Source: Microbacterium paraoxydans
GTDB taxonomy: Bacteria; Actinomycetota; Actinomycetes; Actinomycetales; Microbacteriaceae
DNA: 64,000 bases
Direction: 5' to 3'
NCBI RefSeq assembly: GCF_019056515.1
Contig: NZ_CP064873.1
Span: 310,001 to 374,000, forward strand
In this document: positions 23,591 to 33,423 of the stretch, piece after piece
Layout of the letters: each line of letters opens with the position of its first letter
Position numbering within the stretch: position 1 is the first letter of the stretch
Position numbers and translations under genes: made by a program
The notes under the pieces: generated by a model
What the model was told of the DNA's origin: nothing
Seen by the model: only the letters and a program-made list of their open reading frames with translations
The model's database searches: none

Positions 23591-23668
23591 CGACCCACCC
23601 CTTTCGGTGCGTCCCGGCCCCCTGCGGACGCACGCACGGGGCCGGGAGGCGCGAAAGGGGGTGGGTCG
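23591..23668. repeat. 78-bp palindromic element
   Basis: Outer arms CGACCCACCCC-TTTCG and CGAAAGGGGGTGGGTCG enclose inner arms CCCGGCCCC and GGGGCCGGG. It lies just upstream of the AlkD-like gene (start 23570) and downstream of the FUSC stop, and fills that gap. Confidence 0.6.
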
Positions 23669-23676
23669 TCGGGAAG

Positions 23677-24714
23677 TCAGTCCTCGTCGAGGAGTTCGCC
23701 GCGGATGCGACGGAGGTCTTCCATGAGGGAGCCGATGAGGATCCAGTGCTGCGAGGACGGCGGACGGATCACGAGCGGAGCCGTCAGAGCGGGGATCGCG
23801 GAGGTCAGCGGCTCGGGCTCCGCGGAGGGCGCCGTGGTCTGCACGGCGAGGCGCACGTCGTGTCCGGCGCGGCGGAGCTGCTCGGCGATCGCGGTCACCG
23901 CGGGCTCCTCGCCGAGCCGGTCGTCGTAGTGGTCGAAGTAGGCGCGGGTCATGCCGATGGTCTGCGTGACGATGGGCGAGAGCCGGTCGAGCAGCGCCTT
24001 CAGCTCCTGCAGGTCGGCACGATGGGTCGAACGCCGCGGGTTCAGCGTGAGCGACTCCTCCCCGGCGGCGATCGCGGCGGCGGCGGCATCCTTCATGGGC
24101 CGCAGCAGCCGCACCTCGACCATGAGCTCCTGGAGCCGCGCCGGCGTCTGCGGGGCGGGCAGGGCGTCCGCCAGGCGGTCGAGGCTCGCGGCGAGCTCCC
24201 GCCCGAGCAGCCCCACGTTCCGTCGCGCCGGCTCGACGAGCACCGGGGGCACGATCAGCGCGTTCACGACGATGCCGATCACCACCCCGATCAGGGTCTC
24301 CACGATCCGGGCCACCGCGTACTCCGGACTCGACGACCCCAGCGCCAGCACGAGCATCGCCGAGATCGCGACCTGGTTGCCGGTGCCGGGGGACGCCCGG
24401 AAGATCCACGCCACGAGCATCGCGACGACGATCGCCAGCAGCACGATCCAGCTCGGCGAGCCGAGGAGCAGGCCGAGCCCGACCGCGATGACGACCCCGA
24501 CGATCACGCCGATGCTGCGCTCGAGCGCCTTCGACAGCGACTGGTTGACGCTGGGCTGCACGACCAGGAGCGCGGCGATCGCGGCGAACACCGGCAGCTG
24601 CCCGGGGAAGACCCAGCCCGCGATCAGCCACGCGGCGATGGTCGCCGCGGCCGACTTCACCACCTGCAGCAGGGGGGAGCGCTGGGAGGCGCGGATCGCG
24701 GCGGGGATGCGCAT
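23677..24714 (-). CDS. FUSC-family inner-membrane protein
   Basis: 345 aa from the ATG at 24714, preceded by GGAGG; a GTG at 24723 is part of that ribosome site. About six membrane helices lie in residues 20-165 (AAATIAAWLIAGWVF, FAAIAALLVVQPSV, then SKALERSIGVIVGVVIA), followed by a soluble helical domain. The pattern PSVNQSLSKALERSIGV is characteristic of fusaric-acid-resistance-type/aromatic-acid exporter proteins. The transported compound is unknown. Confidence 0.8.
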   Translation of the reverse strand: MRIPAAIRASQRSPLLQVVKSAAATIAAWLIAGWVFPGQLPVFAAIAALLVVQPSVNQSLSKALERSIGVIVGVVIAVGLGLLLGSPSWIVLLAIVVAMLVAWIFRASPGTGNQVAISAMLVLALGSSSPEYAVARIVETLIGVVIGIVVNALIVPPVLVEPARRNVGLLGRELAASLDRLADALPAPQTPARLQELMVEVRLLRPMKDAAAAAIAAGEESLTLNPRRSTHRADLQELKALLDRLSPIVTQTIGMTRAYFDHYDDRLGEEPAVTAIAEQLRRAGHDVRLAVQTTAPSAEPEPLTSAIPALTAPLVIRPPSSQHWILIGSLMEDLRRIRGELLDED

Positions 24715-24815
24715 GACCTCCACGGTAGTCGCGCCGATGTCAACCCCATCGCCCTTCTCGCGCCCAGCAGGCTGAATGGAGGCACACGAACGACGAACAA
24801 GTGAGGAGCATCCCC

Positions 24816-25271
24816 ATGGTGCAGATCATCGAGACCATCGACGTCGACGTTCCCGTCCGCACGGCGTACAACCAGTGGACGCAGTTCGAGAGCTTCCCGA
24901 AGTTCCTCGACGAGGTCGTCTCCATCACGCAGATCGACGAGACCCACACGCACTGGAAGGTGAACGTGGGGGGCGCGGAGCGTGAGTTCGACGCCGAAAT
25001 CACCGAGCAGCACCCGGATGAGCGCGTCGCGTGGAACAGCGTCGGCGGCGAGACCGAGCACGCGGGCGTCGTGACGTTCCACAAGCTCGACGACAACACC
25101 ACGCGGGTGACCGTCCAGCTCGACTGGGCGCCGGAGGGGCTGCTGGAGAAGGTCGGTGCGCTGGTCGGCGCGGGATCCCACGCGGTGAAGAAGGATCTGA
25201 AGAACTTCAAGGAGTTCATCGAGGGCCGCGGCGTCGAGACCGGCGCCTGGCGCGGTGACGTGGACGCCTGA
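24816..25271 (+). CDS. SRPBCC family protein (polyketide cyclase/dehydrase-like)
   Basis: 151 aa from the ATG at 24816 with GAGGAG upstream; a GTG at 24801 overlaps that site. It opens with IIETIDVDVPVRTAYNQWTQFESFPKFLDEV, the usual first strand and two helices of the START-like fold, and ends with a long helix (VKKDLKNFKEFIEGRG). Such proteins occur with membrane stress functions in actinobacteria, and a ligand-binding role is likely. It is followed by a GC-rich hairpin. Confidence 0.82.
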   Translation: MVQIIETIDVDVPVRTAYNQWTQFESFPKFLDEVVSITQIDETHTHWKVNVGGAEREFDAEITEQHPDERVAWNSVGGETEHAGVVTFHKLDDNTTRVTVQLDWAPEGLLEKVGALVGAGSHAVKKDLKNFKEFIEGRGVETGAWRGDVDA

Positions 25272-25283
25272 CGCCTCTGCGTC

Positions 25284-25318
25284 GAGGCCCGGGACCGCTG
25301 TCTGCGGCCCCGGGCCTC
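25284..25318 (+). terminator. Hairpin after the SRPBCC gene
   Basis: Arms GAGGCCCGGG (25284-25293) and CCCGGGCCTC (25309-25318) form a perfect 10-bp stem 12 bp after the stop at 25271. There is no T-tract, so termination would be of the actinobacterial type without U-run. Confidence 0.55.
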
Positions 25319-25366
25319 GTCGCGTGCGGGGCTGCGGACGTCGGACGGGCGTGCTTGCATGGGCGC

Positions 25367-26455
25367 ATGGACACCAGGGAGCGTCTGCGCGGCGAGGCGC
25401 GGGCCGTCGTCGCGACCGTGGTCTGCTTCGTCGGGGGAGCCCTCGCCGGGGCCCTGCTCCTCACCGGTCCGCCGCGGCCGCTGACCGGTGAGGGAGGTCT
25501 GGCGGTGCCCGCCGCGGGAGTCGCCGGGGGCATCGCGGCTCTGGCCTTCGTCCTCAGCACGCACCTGCACCGTCGGGGGGAGGCTGCGGGGATGCCGCGC
25601 TGGCAGCGGGCGGTGTCACGGCTCTCCGCCGCCGCGCTCACCGTGGCCTTCGGGGCCGTGACGGCGATGGGCGTGCTGCTCACCGCGGAGGTGCTCGCGG
25701 CGGGCCTGCGGGGTCTCGCGCTCGGAGCGATCGGCGGCGGGCTGCTCACGGGGGTTGCGGCCGCGGTCGGCGGACGGCTCGCGTTCGGCGCCGGAATCGG
25801 TCTCCGAACGGCCGACCTCGCCGGACTCCTGTTCGGGTTCCTCGTGATCGGCACGCTGTTCGCGATGGTGACCGCCGTCGACCCGCGGTGGTGGGAGGAG
25901 AACTTCTCGCAGCTCGGGGTGGGCTGGGCGTTCAACGGCACCCTGGTCGTGGCCGGGCTGCTGGTCGCCACCGTCGGCGCGTACATCGGGCGCGACCTGC
26001 ACCGGCTGCGCGGCGACGACGCGCTGTCCCGGATCGCGACCGTGGTCGTGCTGTGGGCCGCGGCCGGACTCGCGCTCGCCGCCGTCGGGCTCCTGCCGCT
26101 GTACCGGGCCCCCGTTCCGCACGACATCGCTGCCGTCGCGGCGCTGCTCCTCTTCCTCGGGGCTGCCGCCGCGACGACGCTGACCGTCCCCGGCCGACCC
26201 CTGGCCCTCGTGGTGACCTCCGTCGCGGTGGGGGTGCTCGTGGTCGCGGCCGTGCTGCTGTGGTGGCCGCTCGGCTTCTTCCCGGTGACCGCGGTGGAGG
26301 CGGTCGTCGTCGGGCTCGGGCTGCTGTGGATGACGACGCTCGTGCGGGTGCTCGCGATCCTTGTACCGGAGGGGACCCGTCCGTCCGCGCGGCCCTCGCT
26401 CTGGCAGGGCAGGCAGTCGCGCGAGCTCAGGCGGGTTCGCGCGCCAGGAGCCTGA
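25367..26455 (+). CDS. Polytopic membrane protein of unknown function
   Basis: 362 aa from the ATG at 25367; a TTG at 25355 is a less likely start. About nine hydrophobic helices are visible. The middle part (LLFGFLVIGTLFAMVTAVDPRWWEENFSQLGVGWAFNGTLVVAGLL) recalls DUF998-like proteins, with a short loop carrying WW and a positively charged loop (GRDLHRLRGDD). The last 30 residues are basic and soluble. No transport or enzyme motif is recognisable. It stands alone between the SRPBCC gene and a small gene. Confidence 0.7.
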   Translation: MDTRERLRGEARAVVATVVCFVGGALAGALLLTGPPRPLTGEGGLAVPAAGVAGGIAALAFVLSTHLHRRGEAAGMPRWQRAVSRLSAAALTVAFGAVTAMGVLLTAEVLAAGLRGLALGAIGGGLLTGVAAAVGGRLAFGAGIGLRTADLAGLLFGFLVIGTLFAMVTAVDPRWWEENFSQLGVGWAFNGTLVVAGLLVATVGAYIGRDLHRLRGDDALSRIATVVVLWAAAGLALAAVGLLPLYRAPVPHDIAAVAALLLFLGAAAATTLTVPGRPLALVVTSVAVGVLVVAAVLLWWPLGFFPVTAVEAVVVGLGLLWMTTLVRVLAILVPEGTRPSARPSLWQGRQSRELRRVRAPGA

Positions 26456-26586
26456 TGCGGCGTGAGGGCCTGCGTCAGCATAAGGAAGGGAGGCGGAGGG
26501 GGCGCGGAAGATAGGGCATCCGTCCGATGTGGAGGGGGCACCTCAGAGCGGAGTGTAGGGATACACCGAACCGTCGAGGAGACATC

Positions 26587-26808
26587 ATGTTCGACCACCC
26601 GTATCTCAGCCATCAGGTCACCGTCTTCGAGCAGGAGCAGATCGAACGCGCGGTCGCCCGGCGCCGGATGCTCCTGGAGCACGCGGATCAGATCGTGCCG
26701 CGTCCGGCGGGTCCGCTGCGTCGGCTCCTGCGCCGCCTCGCACGCCGGGGAACGCCGGTGCCGCGGGCGTCCCACGCGGGAGCGTGCGATCCGATCGTCG
26801 CCCGATGA
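26587..26808 (+). CDS. Small basic hypothetical protein
   Basis: 73 aa from the ATG at 26587 with GAGGAGA upstream. It begins MFDHPYLSHQVTVFEQEQIE, continues as a charged helix (ERAVARRRMLLEHADQ) and ends in an Arg-rich segment (GPLRRLLRRLARRG). Its stop is in the leader of the large LuxR-family gene. I do not recognise a function; similar short proteins starting with DHPYL occur in Microbacterium as I recall, so it is probably real. Confidence 0.55.
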   Translation: MFDHPYLSHQVTVFEQEQIERAVARRRMLLEHADQIVPRPAGPLRRLLRRLARRGTPVPRASHAGACDPIVAR

Positions 26809-26873
26809 CGGACGGCGTCGTGCTGTCGTTCCCCGGCTCTCCGGATGTCCGGGGGGAGTGGCACGATGGGTCC

Positions 26874-29741
26874 ATGGCCCCAGCCCCCTCCGCCGCGATG
26901 GTCGGGCGTGACGCCGAGATCGCCGGGATGCGCCGCCTGTTCGACGGCGTACGCCAGGGCGTGCCCGCCGCGCTGCTCGTCGAGGGCGAGGCCGGGATCG
27001 GCAAGACCCGGCTGGTGCGGGAGTTCGGCACCGAGATCGCGAGCGCGGCAGACGTGCACGTCGGCTGGTGCCTCGACCTCGGCGCCTCGCGTGCGCCGTT
27101 CGGGCCCCTCGCGGGCATCCTCCGCTCGCTCGTGGAGCGGCTGGGAGCCGAGCGCGTGCGTGAGGCGGTCGGCGTGGGCGTCGAGGCGCTCGGCATGCTG
27201 CTGCCCGAGCTCGTCGACGCCCCCGCCGCCCGCGACCGCACCAGTCCCGAACGCCTGCGCGACGCGATCGCCTCCCTCATCGAGGCCGCCACGGAGCTGG
27301 CGCCGCAGGTCATCGTCGTCGAAGACCTGCACTGGGCCGACGACTCGACCCTCGCGATCCTCTCCTTCCTCCTGCGCACGCTCGACCGCGGCCGCCTGCT
27401 GCTGCTCATCACCTGCCGCACCGACGACGTGCGCCGAGGCGACGCGGTGAGCCGGTTCATCGGCGAGGCCACGCGGGCGCGACTGCTCGAACGGATGACG
27501 GTACCGCGTCTCGACGACCATGCCGTCGGCGAGCTCGTCGCGCAGATCACGGGACGCGCGCCGACCGCGACGGCGCTGGAGCGGCTGCAGGTCAGGGCGG
27601 AGGGCGTCCCCTTCTTCGTGGAGGAGATCGCCGGGTGCGCCCAGGGGCCCCTGCCGGAGAGCCTGCGCGACCTCCTGCTCGCCCGGTTCGACCGCCTCGG
27701 AGACGATGCGCGCCGCGTGGTGCAGGTCCTGTCCGGCGCCGAGCGGCCGCTCACGGATCCGCTGCTGCTGCGTCTCGTCGAGCTTCCGGAGGATCGGGTC
27801 GACGACGCCGTCCGCGAGGCCGTGCGCAGCGGCATCATCGTCGTCGGCGAAGACGACTACCGGTTCCGGCACGCCCTGCTGCGCGAAGCCGTGCACGACG
27901 ATCTGCTGCCCGGAGAGCGCGCGCGTCTGCACCGCGCCTACGCCGAGGTGCTGGACGAGGACGGCGGCGGCGACGCGGCGGCCCTGGCCCACCACTGGCA
28001 GCTCGCGCAGGACGATCGTCGCGCCATCGCGTCCGCCGCCGACGCCATGCGGCAGGCCAAGGCCCAGTACGCCTTCGCCAGTGCGGCGCGGTTCGGGGAG
28101 CTCGTCCTCGAACTCTGGCCACTCGTGCCGGACGCGGAGCAGGCGACGGGATTCGCACGTCTCGACCTCCTCCACGTGCTCGGGTCGGTCCTCCGCAACG
28201 CCGGTGACGGCGAGCGGGCGCTGGCGGTCGCCAATGTCGCGCTGAGCGAGGTCGACCCGGCGACGGTCGACCCGCGGCTGCACGCGCGCCTGCTCCGCAA
28301 CAAGGCGCTGTATCTCGTCAATCTCGGACGCCTCGGGGCCATCCCGCTCCTCCAGGAGGCGCTCGCGCTCGCGGAGCGCGTCGACGACGAGGCGTTCCGC
28401 GCGGAGCTGCTGAACCAGCTGGCGAGCCGTCGCATGATCGCGGGCGATCGGGAGGAGGCGATCCGGCTCGCCGACGAGGCCGAGCGTCGCGCGGCGGGCG
28501 CATCCACGACGGATCAGCTCTCGATCGCCGCGAACGTCCGCGGCGGGTCGCTGGCCCATCTCGGCCGGGTCGCGGAGGGGGTGCGCGAGTACGAGCGCGC
28601 GCGCGACCTCGTCGCCGGATCGACGGCCGAGATGCGCTACCGCGTCAACTACTCCGACCTGCTGACGCTGCTGGGCCGCTACCGGGAGGCCGTCGCCGTC
28701 GCCGAGGAGGGTCTGCGCCGGGCTCGTGAGCTCCGTGTCGAGCGCACCTCGGGTTCGATCATGGCGCAGAACATGATCGTGCCGTTGCTCGAGCTCGGCG
28801 AGATCGACCAGGTCGAGGACATGCTGGCCCGGGACTTCCTGCAGGGCACGCTGCGGGTGTTCCGGATGTACGTGAGCATGACCAGGGTGCGGGTGCTCGC
28901 CTGGCGGGGCCGGGCCGCGGAGGCTGCGGAGACCCTGCAGGAGTGGCTGCCGGCGTTCGAGGAGACCGGAGTCTCGGAGCGGCAGATCTGGTACGACCGG
29001 ATCACGATGCAGGTCGCCGTCGCCGAGAGTCAGGGCGACCTCCGCGGGGCGCTCGACGTGATCGGGGAGATGCTCGAGGACGACCGGCCGGCGTTGCTGC
29101 ATCAGCGGCGGCTGCTCCTGGAGGCGGGGGCCCTCGTGACGGCGCTGCGTGCGGGCGGGGCCGACGTCGATGCGGCGGTCGCGGCTGTGCGGACGGCCTG
29201 GGAGGCGCAGCCGCCGGAGCTGCAGGACGACGCGTGGTCGACGGTGCTGCACGCCCTGCTCGACCCGAGTCCGGCCGCGGTCGACGAGGCGCTGCGGTGC
29301 GCGGACGGCGACGACGTGCCGGTCACCTTCCGTGTGGTGCTGCGGCTCGAGCGGGCCCGGCTGCACGTCGCCGACGGAGAGCGCGCCGAGGCCGCAGCCC
29401 TGCTCGCCGCGGCGACGACCGCCGCGGAGGAGCTCGGTCACGTGCCGCTGCAGAAGGCTCTGGCGGGGTTCGGCGAGGCGGCAGGGCTGCGTCCGACCGG
29501 GCCCCGCGAGGCCGCCGACGCGGAGCAGCTGACGGCCAGGGAGCGGCAGGTGCTCGCCCTGATCGCGGAGGGACTGAGCAACCGCCAGATCGGGGAGCGC
29601 CTGTTCATCAGCGTGAAGACCGTCAGCGTCCACGTCTCGGCGGTGCTGCGGAAGCTCGGCGTGAGCACGCGCACCGAGGCGGCGCTCGCCCATCGCACGG
29701 CCGAAGAGGGGGAGTCCCGTCAGTCCGCCGTGGTAGCGTGA
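26874..29741 (+). CDS. Large LuxR-family ATP-binding regulator (LAL-type)
   Basis: 955 aa from the ATG at 26874, with CACGAT as a possible -10 7 nt upstream; another ATG at 26805 overlaps the preceding stop and cannot be excluded. An N-terminal AAA domain has Walker [12 protein letters not shown] and Walker [17 protein letters not shown]-like helical middle region covers about 350-870. The C-terminal LuxR helix-turn-helix reads [26 protein letters not shown], then [14 protein letters not shown]. It is an MalT-like activator; the inducer and targets are unknown. Confidence 0.87.
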   Translation: MAPAPSAAMVGRDAEIAGMRRLFDGVRQGVPAALLVEGEAGIGKTRLVREFGTEIASAADVHVGWCLDLGASRAPFGPLAGILRSLVERLGAERVREAVGVGVEALGMLLPELVDAPAARDRTSPERLRDAIASLIEAATELAPQVIVVEDLHWADDSTLAILSFLLRTLDRGRLLLLITCRTDDVRRGDAVSRFIGEATRARLLERMTVPRLDDHAVGELVAQITGRAPTATALERLQVRAEGVPFFVEEIAGCAQGPLPESLRDLLLARFDRLGDDARRVVQVLSGAERPLTDPLLLRLVELPEDRVDDAVREAVRSGIIVVGEDDYRFRHALLREAVHDDLLPGERARLHRAYAEVLDEDGGGDAAALAHHWQLAQDDRRAIASAADAMRQAKAQYAFASAARFGELVLELWPLVPDAEQATGFARLDLLHVLGSVLRNAGDGERALAVANVALSEVDPATVDPRLHARLLRNKALYLVNLGRLGAIPLLQEALALAERVDDEAFRAELLNQLASRRMIAGDREEAIRLADEAERRAAGASTTDQLSIAANVRGGSLAHLGRVAEGVREYERARDLVAGSTAEMRYRVNYSDLLTLLGRYREAVAVAEEGLRRARELRVERTSGSIMAQNMIVPLLELGEIDQVEDMLARDFLQGTLRVFRMYVSMTRVRVLAWRGRAAEAAETLQEWLPAFEETGVSERQIWYDRITMQVAVAESQGDLRGALDVIGEMLEDDRPALLHQRRLLLEAGALVTALRAGGADVDAAVAAVRTAWEAQPPELQDDAWSTVLHALLDPSPAAVDEALRCADGDDVPVTFRVVLRLERARLHVADGERAEAAALLAAATTAAEELGHVPLQKALAGFGEAAGLRPTGPREAADAEQLTARERQVLALIAEGLSNRQIGERLFISVKTVSVHVSAVLRKLGVSTRTEAALAHRTAEEGESRQSAVVA

Positions 29742-29775
29742 CCGAGCATGCATGTCGGATCATCGGCATGATGCA

Positions 29776-29791
29776 GGCCGCGTGAGCGGCC
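29776..29791 (+). other. Small hairpin in the cold shock gene leader
   Basis: GGCCGC-GTGA-GCGGCC forms a 6-bp stem with a GTGA loop 24 bp before the ATG at 29815. Cold shock genes often have structured leaders; whether this one acts in control is unknown. Confidence 0.3.
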
Positions 29792-29814
29792 GGTCAACAG
29801 AAAGTAGAAAACAC

Positions 29815-30018
29815 ATGGCCACTGGCACTGTGAAATGGTTCAACGCAGAGAAGGGCTTCGGCTTCATCGCTCCCGATGACGGCACCGAAGACCTCTTCGC
29901 CCACTACTCGGCTATCGCCGGCTCCGGTTTCAAGGAGCTCCGCGAGAACCAGAAGGTCGAATTCGACGCTGAGCGTGGCCCCAAGGGCATGCAGGCGGCG
30001 AACATCCGCGCTCTCTGA
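29815..30018 (+). CDS. cspA-like: Cold shock protein
   Basis: 67 aa, the standard single CSD domain that binds single-stranded RNA/DNA and melts RNA structure. RNP1 is GFGFIAPDD and RNP2 is DLFAHYSAI; the first strand is [12 protein letters not shown]. The ATG at 29815 is the conserved start; an upstream in-frame extension to 29752 is not part of the family. A short GGCCGC hairpin lies in its leader and a textbook terminator follows. Confidence 0.95.
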   Translation: MATGTVKWFNAEKGFGFIAPDDGTEDLFAHYSAIAGSGFKELRENQKVEFDAERGPKGMQAANIRAL

Positions 30019-30037
30019 GCGTGCGCTGACTTCCTGA

Positions 30038-30073
30038 AGCCGGCCGGATCCGTACGGGTCCGGCCGGCTTTTC
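30038..30073 (+). terminator. Rho-independent terminator of the cold shock gene
   Basis: An 11-bp perfect stem (AGCCGGCCGGA and TCCGGCCGGCT) with a 10-nt loop is followed by TTTT. It is 20 bp after the csp stop. Confidence 0.9.
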
Positions 30074-30087
30074 GCTGCCCCGGCACT

Positions 30088-30146
30088 TTCGAATCGCCCA
30101 CTTTGCGGCATCCGGGCGCCGGATGCGACAAGGTGAGCGATTCGAA
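30088..30146. repeat. 59-bp palindromic element, copy B
   Basis: Ends TTCGAATCGC and GCGATTCGAA. The arms pair at 24 of 28 positions around a GCG loop, with GCATCCGG/CCGGATGC at the tip. It lies between the csp terminator and the iron operon, here between two plus-strand genes. Confidence 0.75.
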
Positions 30147-30175
30147 ACGGGAGTGAGGGCGCCCTAACCTCCGTG

Positions 30176-30196
30176 TTAGATTAGGCGAGGCTTACC
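30176..30196 (+). promoter_or_regulatory. IdeR/DtxR-type iron box before the siderophore operon
   Basis: The sequence TTAGATTAGGCGAG-GCTTACC closely follows the IdeR/DtxR consensus (TTAGGTTAGGCTAACCTAA), with TTAG half-sites. It lies 56 bp before the GTG at 30252. Repression of the importer operon when iron is sufficient is the expected effect. Confidence 0.8.
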
Positions 30197-30251
30197 AAAG
30201 GCCGGACGCTCTCGCGTCGACACCCCATCTCCCATCCCGAAGGGAACGCCT

Positions 30252-31277
30252 GTGCGCACCTCTCGACTCCTCGCCCTCGGCGCGGCCGCCGCGCTCGCCG
30301 TGACGCTGTCCGCCTGCTCGTCCTCCGCGCCGGAGTCGACCGCGACCACCGGCGGCAACCCGGCCTCCGACGACGCGTTCCCCGTCACCATCGAGCACGT
30401 CTACGGCGAGACGACCATCGACGAGAAGCCCGAGCGCGTGGCGACGATCGCGTGGGCGAACCACGAGGTGCCGCTGGCCCTCGGCATCGTCCCGGTCGGC
30501 ATGAGCAAGGCCACCTGGGGCGATGACGACGACAACGGCATCCTCCCCTGGGTCGAGGAGAAGCTCGATGAGCTCGGCGGCGAGACCCCGGTGCTCTTCG
30601 ACGAGACCGACGGCATCGACTACGAGGCCGTGGCCGACACCGCTCCCGACGTGATCCTCGCCGCCTACTCCGGCCTCACGCAGGAGGAGTACGACACGCT
30701 TTCCAAGATCGCGCCGGTCGTCGCCTACCCCGACGTCGCGTGGGGCACCTCCGTCGACGACATGGTCGAGATGAACGCCAAGGCCCTGGGGCTCGAGGCC
30801 GAGGGCGAGGCCCTGATCGAGGACCTGCACGCCGACGCCGACGCCGCCCTCGCGGCCAACAGTGCACTCGAGGGCAAGAAGGTGCTCTTCGCCTACTTCG
30901 ACCCGAGCGACCTCAGCCAGATCGGCTACTACACCGCGGCCGATACGCGCCCCGGGTACCTGCACGACCTCGGCCTGCCGCTCCCCGCGATCGGGGAGGA
31001 GAACGCGGACAGCGACCAGTTCTACCTGCAGGTGAGCGCCGAGGAGGCGCAGAAGTTCGACGACGTGGACGTGCTGGTGACCTACGGCGACGACTCCACC
31101 CTGGCCACGCTGCAGGCCGACCCGCTGCTGTCGAAGATCCCCGCCATCGCGGAGGGCCGCGTCGCGATCCTCCCGGACGCCACCCCCATCGCCGCATCGG
31201 CGAACCCGTCGGCGCTGTCGATCCCGTGGGGTCTCGAGGACTACCTGGCCATCCTCGCCGTGCCGCTCGCGAAGTAA
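30252..31277 (+). CDS. Siderophore ABC transporter substrate-binding lipoprotein
   Basis: 341 aa. The signal peptide ends in lipobox LSAC (Cys22), so the mature protein is anchored on the outer face. The FepB/FhuD-like fold shows TIDEKPERVATIAWANHEVPLALGIVPVG, a long central helix region and a second domain from about 160. It binds a ferric siderophore and passes it to the permeases that follow. The GTG start has AAGGGA upstream, and an IdeR-type box lies before the gene. It is the first gene of a 9-kb iron operon. Confidence 0.9.
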   Translation: MRTSRLLALGAAAALAVTLSACSSSAPESTATTGGNPASDDAFPVTIEHVYGETTIDEKPERVATIAWANHEVPLALGIVPVGMSKATWGDDDDNGILPWVEEKLDELGGETPVLFDETDGIDYEAVADTAPDVILAAYSGLTQEEYDTLSKIAPVVAYPDVAWGTSVDDMVEMNAKALGLEAEGEALIEDLHADADAALAANSALEGKKVLFAYFDPSDLSQIGYYTAADTRPGYLHDLGLPLPAIGEENADSDQFYLQVSAEEAQKFDDVDVLVTYGDDSTLATLQADPLLSKIPAIAEGRVAILPDATPIAASANPSALSIPWGLEDYLAILAVPLAK

Positions 31278-31309
31278 GCTCCGCGTCCGCCCCCCAGCGG
31301 AGAGTCGTC

Positions 31310-32353
31310 GTGATCTCAGCACCCGTCCTCGCGTCGGACGCCGCCACCCTGCGGCGTCCGACGGTGGTGCGCACCCTCTGGCTGCTCGCCGGGGTCGGAG
31401 TGATCCTCGTGCTCGTCGTGCTCTCGGTGTCGTTCGGGGTGCGGGCGGTCACGCTCGACGACATCCTCGCGGCGCTCTCCGGCCAGACCGACACGATCGC
31501 CCAGGCCGCGGTCGTCAAGCGCATCCCGCGCACGGTGCTCGCGCTCCTCGTGGGGGCGGCCCTCGCTCTCGCCGGGGCGACCATGCAGGCCGTCACCCGC
31601 AACCCCGTCGCCGACCCCGGCATCCTGGGGGTCTCGAACGGCGCCTCCTTCGCGGTCGTCCTCGGCATCGCGTTCTTCGGACTCAGCAACCCCTACGGGC
31701 AGATGGCCTTCGCGATCGTCGGCGCCGCGGCCGCCGCCGTCTTCGTGTACGCCGTCGGCTCCCTCGGTCGCGGCGGAGCCACCCCGCTCAAGCTGGTTCT
31801 CGCGGGGGCGGCGACCTCCGCCGCGTTCGCCTCGCTCATCAGCGCGGTCATGCTGCCGCGGGTCGACCTGCTGCAGACGTTCCAGTCGTGGCAGATCGGC
31901 GGCGTCGGCGGGGCGGAGTGGCCGCGGATCGCGATCACCGCCCCGGTCCTCGTGGGCGGCGCCCTCATCTGCTTCCTGTGCGCCCGGGGCATGAACTCCC
32001 TCGCGCTCGGCGACGACATGGCCAAGGGCCTCGGCGAGCACGTGCTGCGCACCCGGATGCTGTCGGCCCTCGGCGCGGTCATCCTCGCCGGCGCGGCGAC
32101 GGCCATCGCGGGACCGATCGGGTTCGTCGGGCTCATCGTCCCGCACATGTGCCGGATGCTCGTGGGCACAGACCACCGCTGGCTGCTGCCCTTCTCGGCC
32201 CTCGCCGGTGCCGCGCTGCTCACCGCGAGCGACATCGTCGGCCGCGTGATCTCGCCGTCGTCCGAGGAGATCCAGGTCGGCATCATCACCGCGATCATCG
32301 GGGCGCCGTTCTTCATCTGGATCGTCCGCCGACAGAAGGTGCGGGAGCTGTGA
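31310..32353 (+). CDS. FecCD-family iron-siderophore permease
   Basis: 347 aa from the GTG at 31310 with GGAGAG upstream; a longer open frame back to 30740 is a shadow of the upstream gene. About nine or ten membrane helices are visible. Family motifs are RIPRTVLALLVGAALALAGATMQAVTRNPVADPGILGVSNGA-like (helices 2-3), GDDMAKGLGEHV (ATPase-coupling loop) and GPIGFVGLIVPHMCR. The stop overlaps the next start (GTGA). It pairs with the following permease. Confidence 0.9.
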   Translation: MISAPVLASDAATLRRPTVVRTLWLLAGVGVILVLVVLSVSFGVRAVTLDDILAALSGQTDTIAQAAVVKRIPRTVLALLVGAALALAGATMQAVTRNPVADPGILGVSNGASFAVVLGIAFFGLSNPYGQMAFAIVGAAAAAVFVYAVGSLGRGGATPLKLVLAGAATSAAFASLISAVMLPRVDLLQTFQSWQIGGVGGAEWPRIAITAPVLVGGALICFLCARGMNSLALGDDMAKGLGEHVLRTRMLSALGAVILAGAATAIAGPIGFVGLIVPHMCRMLVGTDHRWLLPFSALAGAALLTASDIVGRVISPSSEEIQVGIITAIIGAPFFIWIVRRQKVREL

Positions 32354-33423
32354 GCACGACCGAGCACACCCTCGTCCGCGGCGACGAGTCCGCCGCCGCC
32401 CGCACCGCGCGCATCATCGCCGGCCGCCGGGCACGCCACCGCCGTCATGCCGTGGTCACGCTCGCCCTCGGGGTCGTCGTGATCGTGCTGTTCGTCGTGG
32501 CGCTCATGGTCGGCAACACGTTCTACCCGCTCGACGAGGTCATCCGCGTGATCCTCGGCGAGACGGTGCCCGGTGCGTCGTTCACCGTCGGCGACCTGCG
32601 CCTGCCGCGCGCCGTCCTCGCGATCCTCACGGGCCTCGCGTTCGGCATGGCGGGCGTCACCTTCCAGACCATGCTGCGCAACCCGCTCGCCTCGCCGGAC
32701 ATCATCGGCATCTCGAACGGCGCCGGCGCCGCCGCGGTGTTCGGCATCGTCGTGCTCTCGCTCAACGGCCCTGCCGTCTCGCTCCTCGCGCTCGTCGGCG
32801 CCCTCGTGACGGCGCTGGCGATCTACCTCCTCGCCATCAAGGGCGGCTTCGCGGGCACCCGCCTCATCCTCATCGGGATCGGCGTCGCGGCGATGCTGCA
32901 GAGCGTCATCTCCTACCTGCTGTCCCGGGCCGCGAACTGGGACATCCAGACCGCGATGCAGTGGCTCACCGGCAGCCTCAACAACGCGTCCTGGGAGCGG
33001 GTGCTGCCGATGGCGATCGCCGCCGCGATCCTCGTGCCGCTGCTGCTCTCGCAGGGGCGGGCGCTGGGCACGCTCCAGCTCGGCGACGACTCCGCCGCGG
33101 GGCTCGGCGTGCGGGTCACCGCCACGCGCCTCGTCTTCATCCTCGGCGCCGTGGCCCTCCTCGCCTTCGCGACCGCCGCCACCGGGCCGATCGCGTTCGT
33201 CGCGTTCATGGCCGGACCCATCGCCGCGCGGCTCACCGGTCCCGGCGCCACGCTGCTGCTGCCCAGCGGCCTCGTCGGCGCGGTGCTCGTGCTCGGCGGC
33301 GACCTCATCGCCCAGTTCGCGCTCGGCGCGCGCTACCCGGTCGGCGTGGTCACCGGCGTGGTCGGCGCGCCGTACCTCATCTATCTGCTCATCCGCACCA
33401 ACCGCACCGGAGGCTCGCTGTGA
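32350..33423 (+). CDS. FecCD-family iron-siderophore permease, second subunit
   Basis: 357 aa from a GTG at 32350 that overlaps the previous stop (GTGA). It has the same family motifs: LRLPRAVLAILTGLAFGMAGVTFQTMLRNPLASPDIIGISNGA region, LGDDSAAGLGVRVT and GPIAFVAFMAGPIAARL. A basic N-terminus precedes the first helix. It forms the heterodimeric channel with the first permease. The GTG of the ATPase overlaps its stop. Confidence 0.9.
   Translation: MSTTEHTLVRGDESAAARTARIIAGRRARHRRHAVVTLALGVVVIVLFVVALMVGNTFYPLDEVIRVILGETVPGASFTVGDLRLPRAVLAILTGLAFGMAGVTFQTMLRNPLASPDIIGISNGAGAAAVFGIVVLSLNGPAVSLLALVGALVTALAIYLLAIKGGFAGTRLILIGIGVAAMLQSVISYLLSRAANWDIQTAMQWLTGSLNNASWERVLPMAIAAAILVPLLLSQGRALGTLQLGDDSAAGLGVRVTATRLVFILGAVALLAFATAATGPIAFVAFMAGPIAARLTGPGATLLLPSGLVGAVLVLGGDLIAQFALGARYPVGVVTGVVGAPYLIYLLIRTNRTGGSL

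Noticed and set aside
26688..29753. A 1021-codon minus-strand open frame opposite the LuxR-family gene
   Set aside because: High-GC antisense artefact; the plus strand has clear AAA and LuxR motifs, and the minus product is low-complexity His/Arg/Asp-rich.
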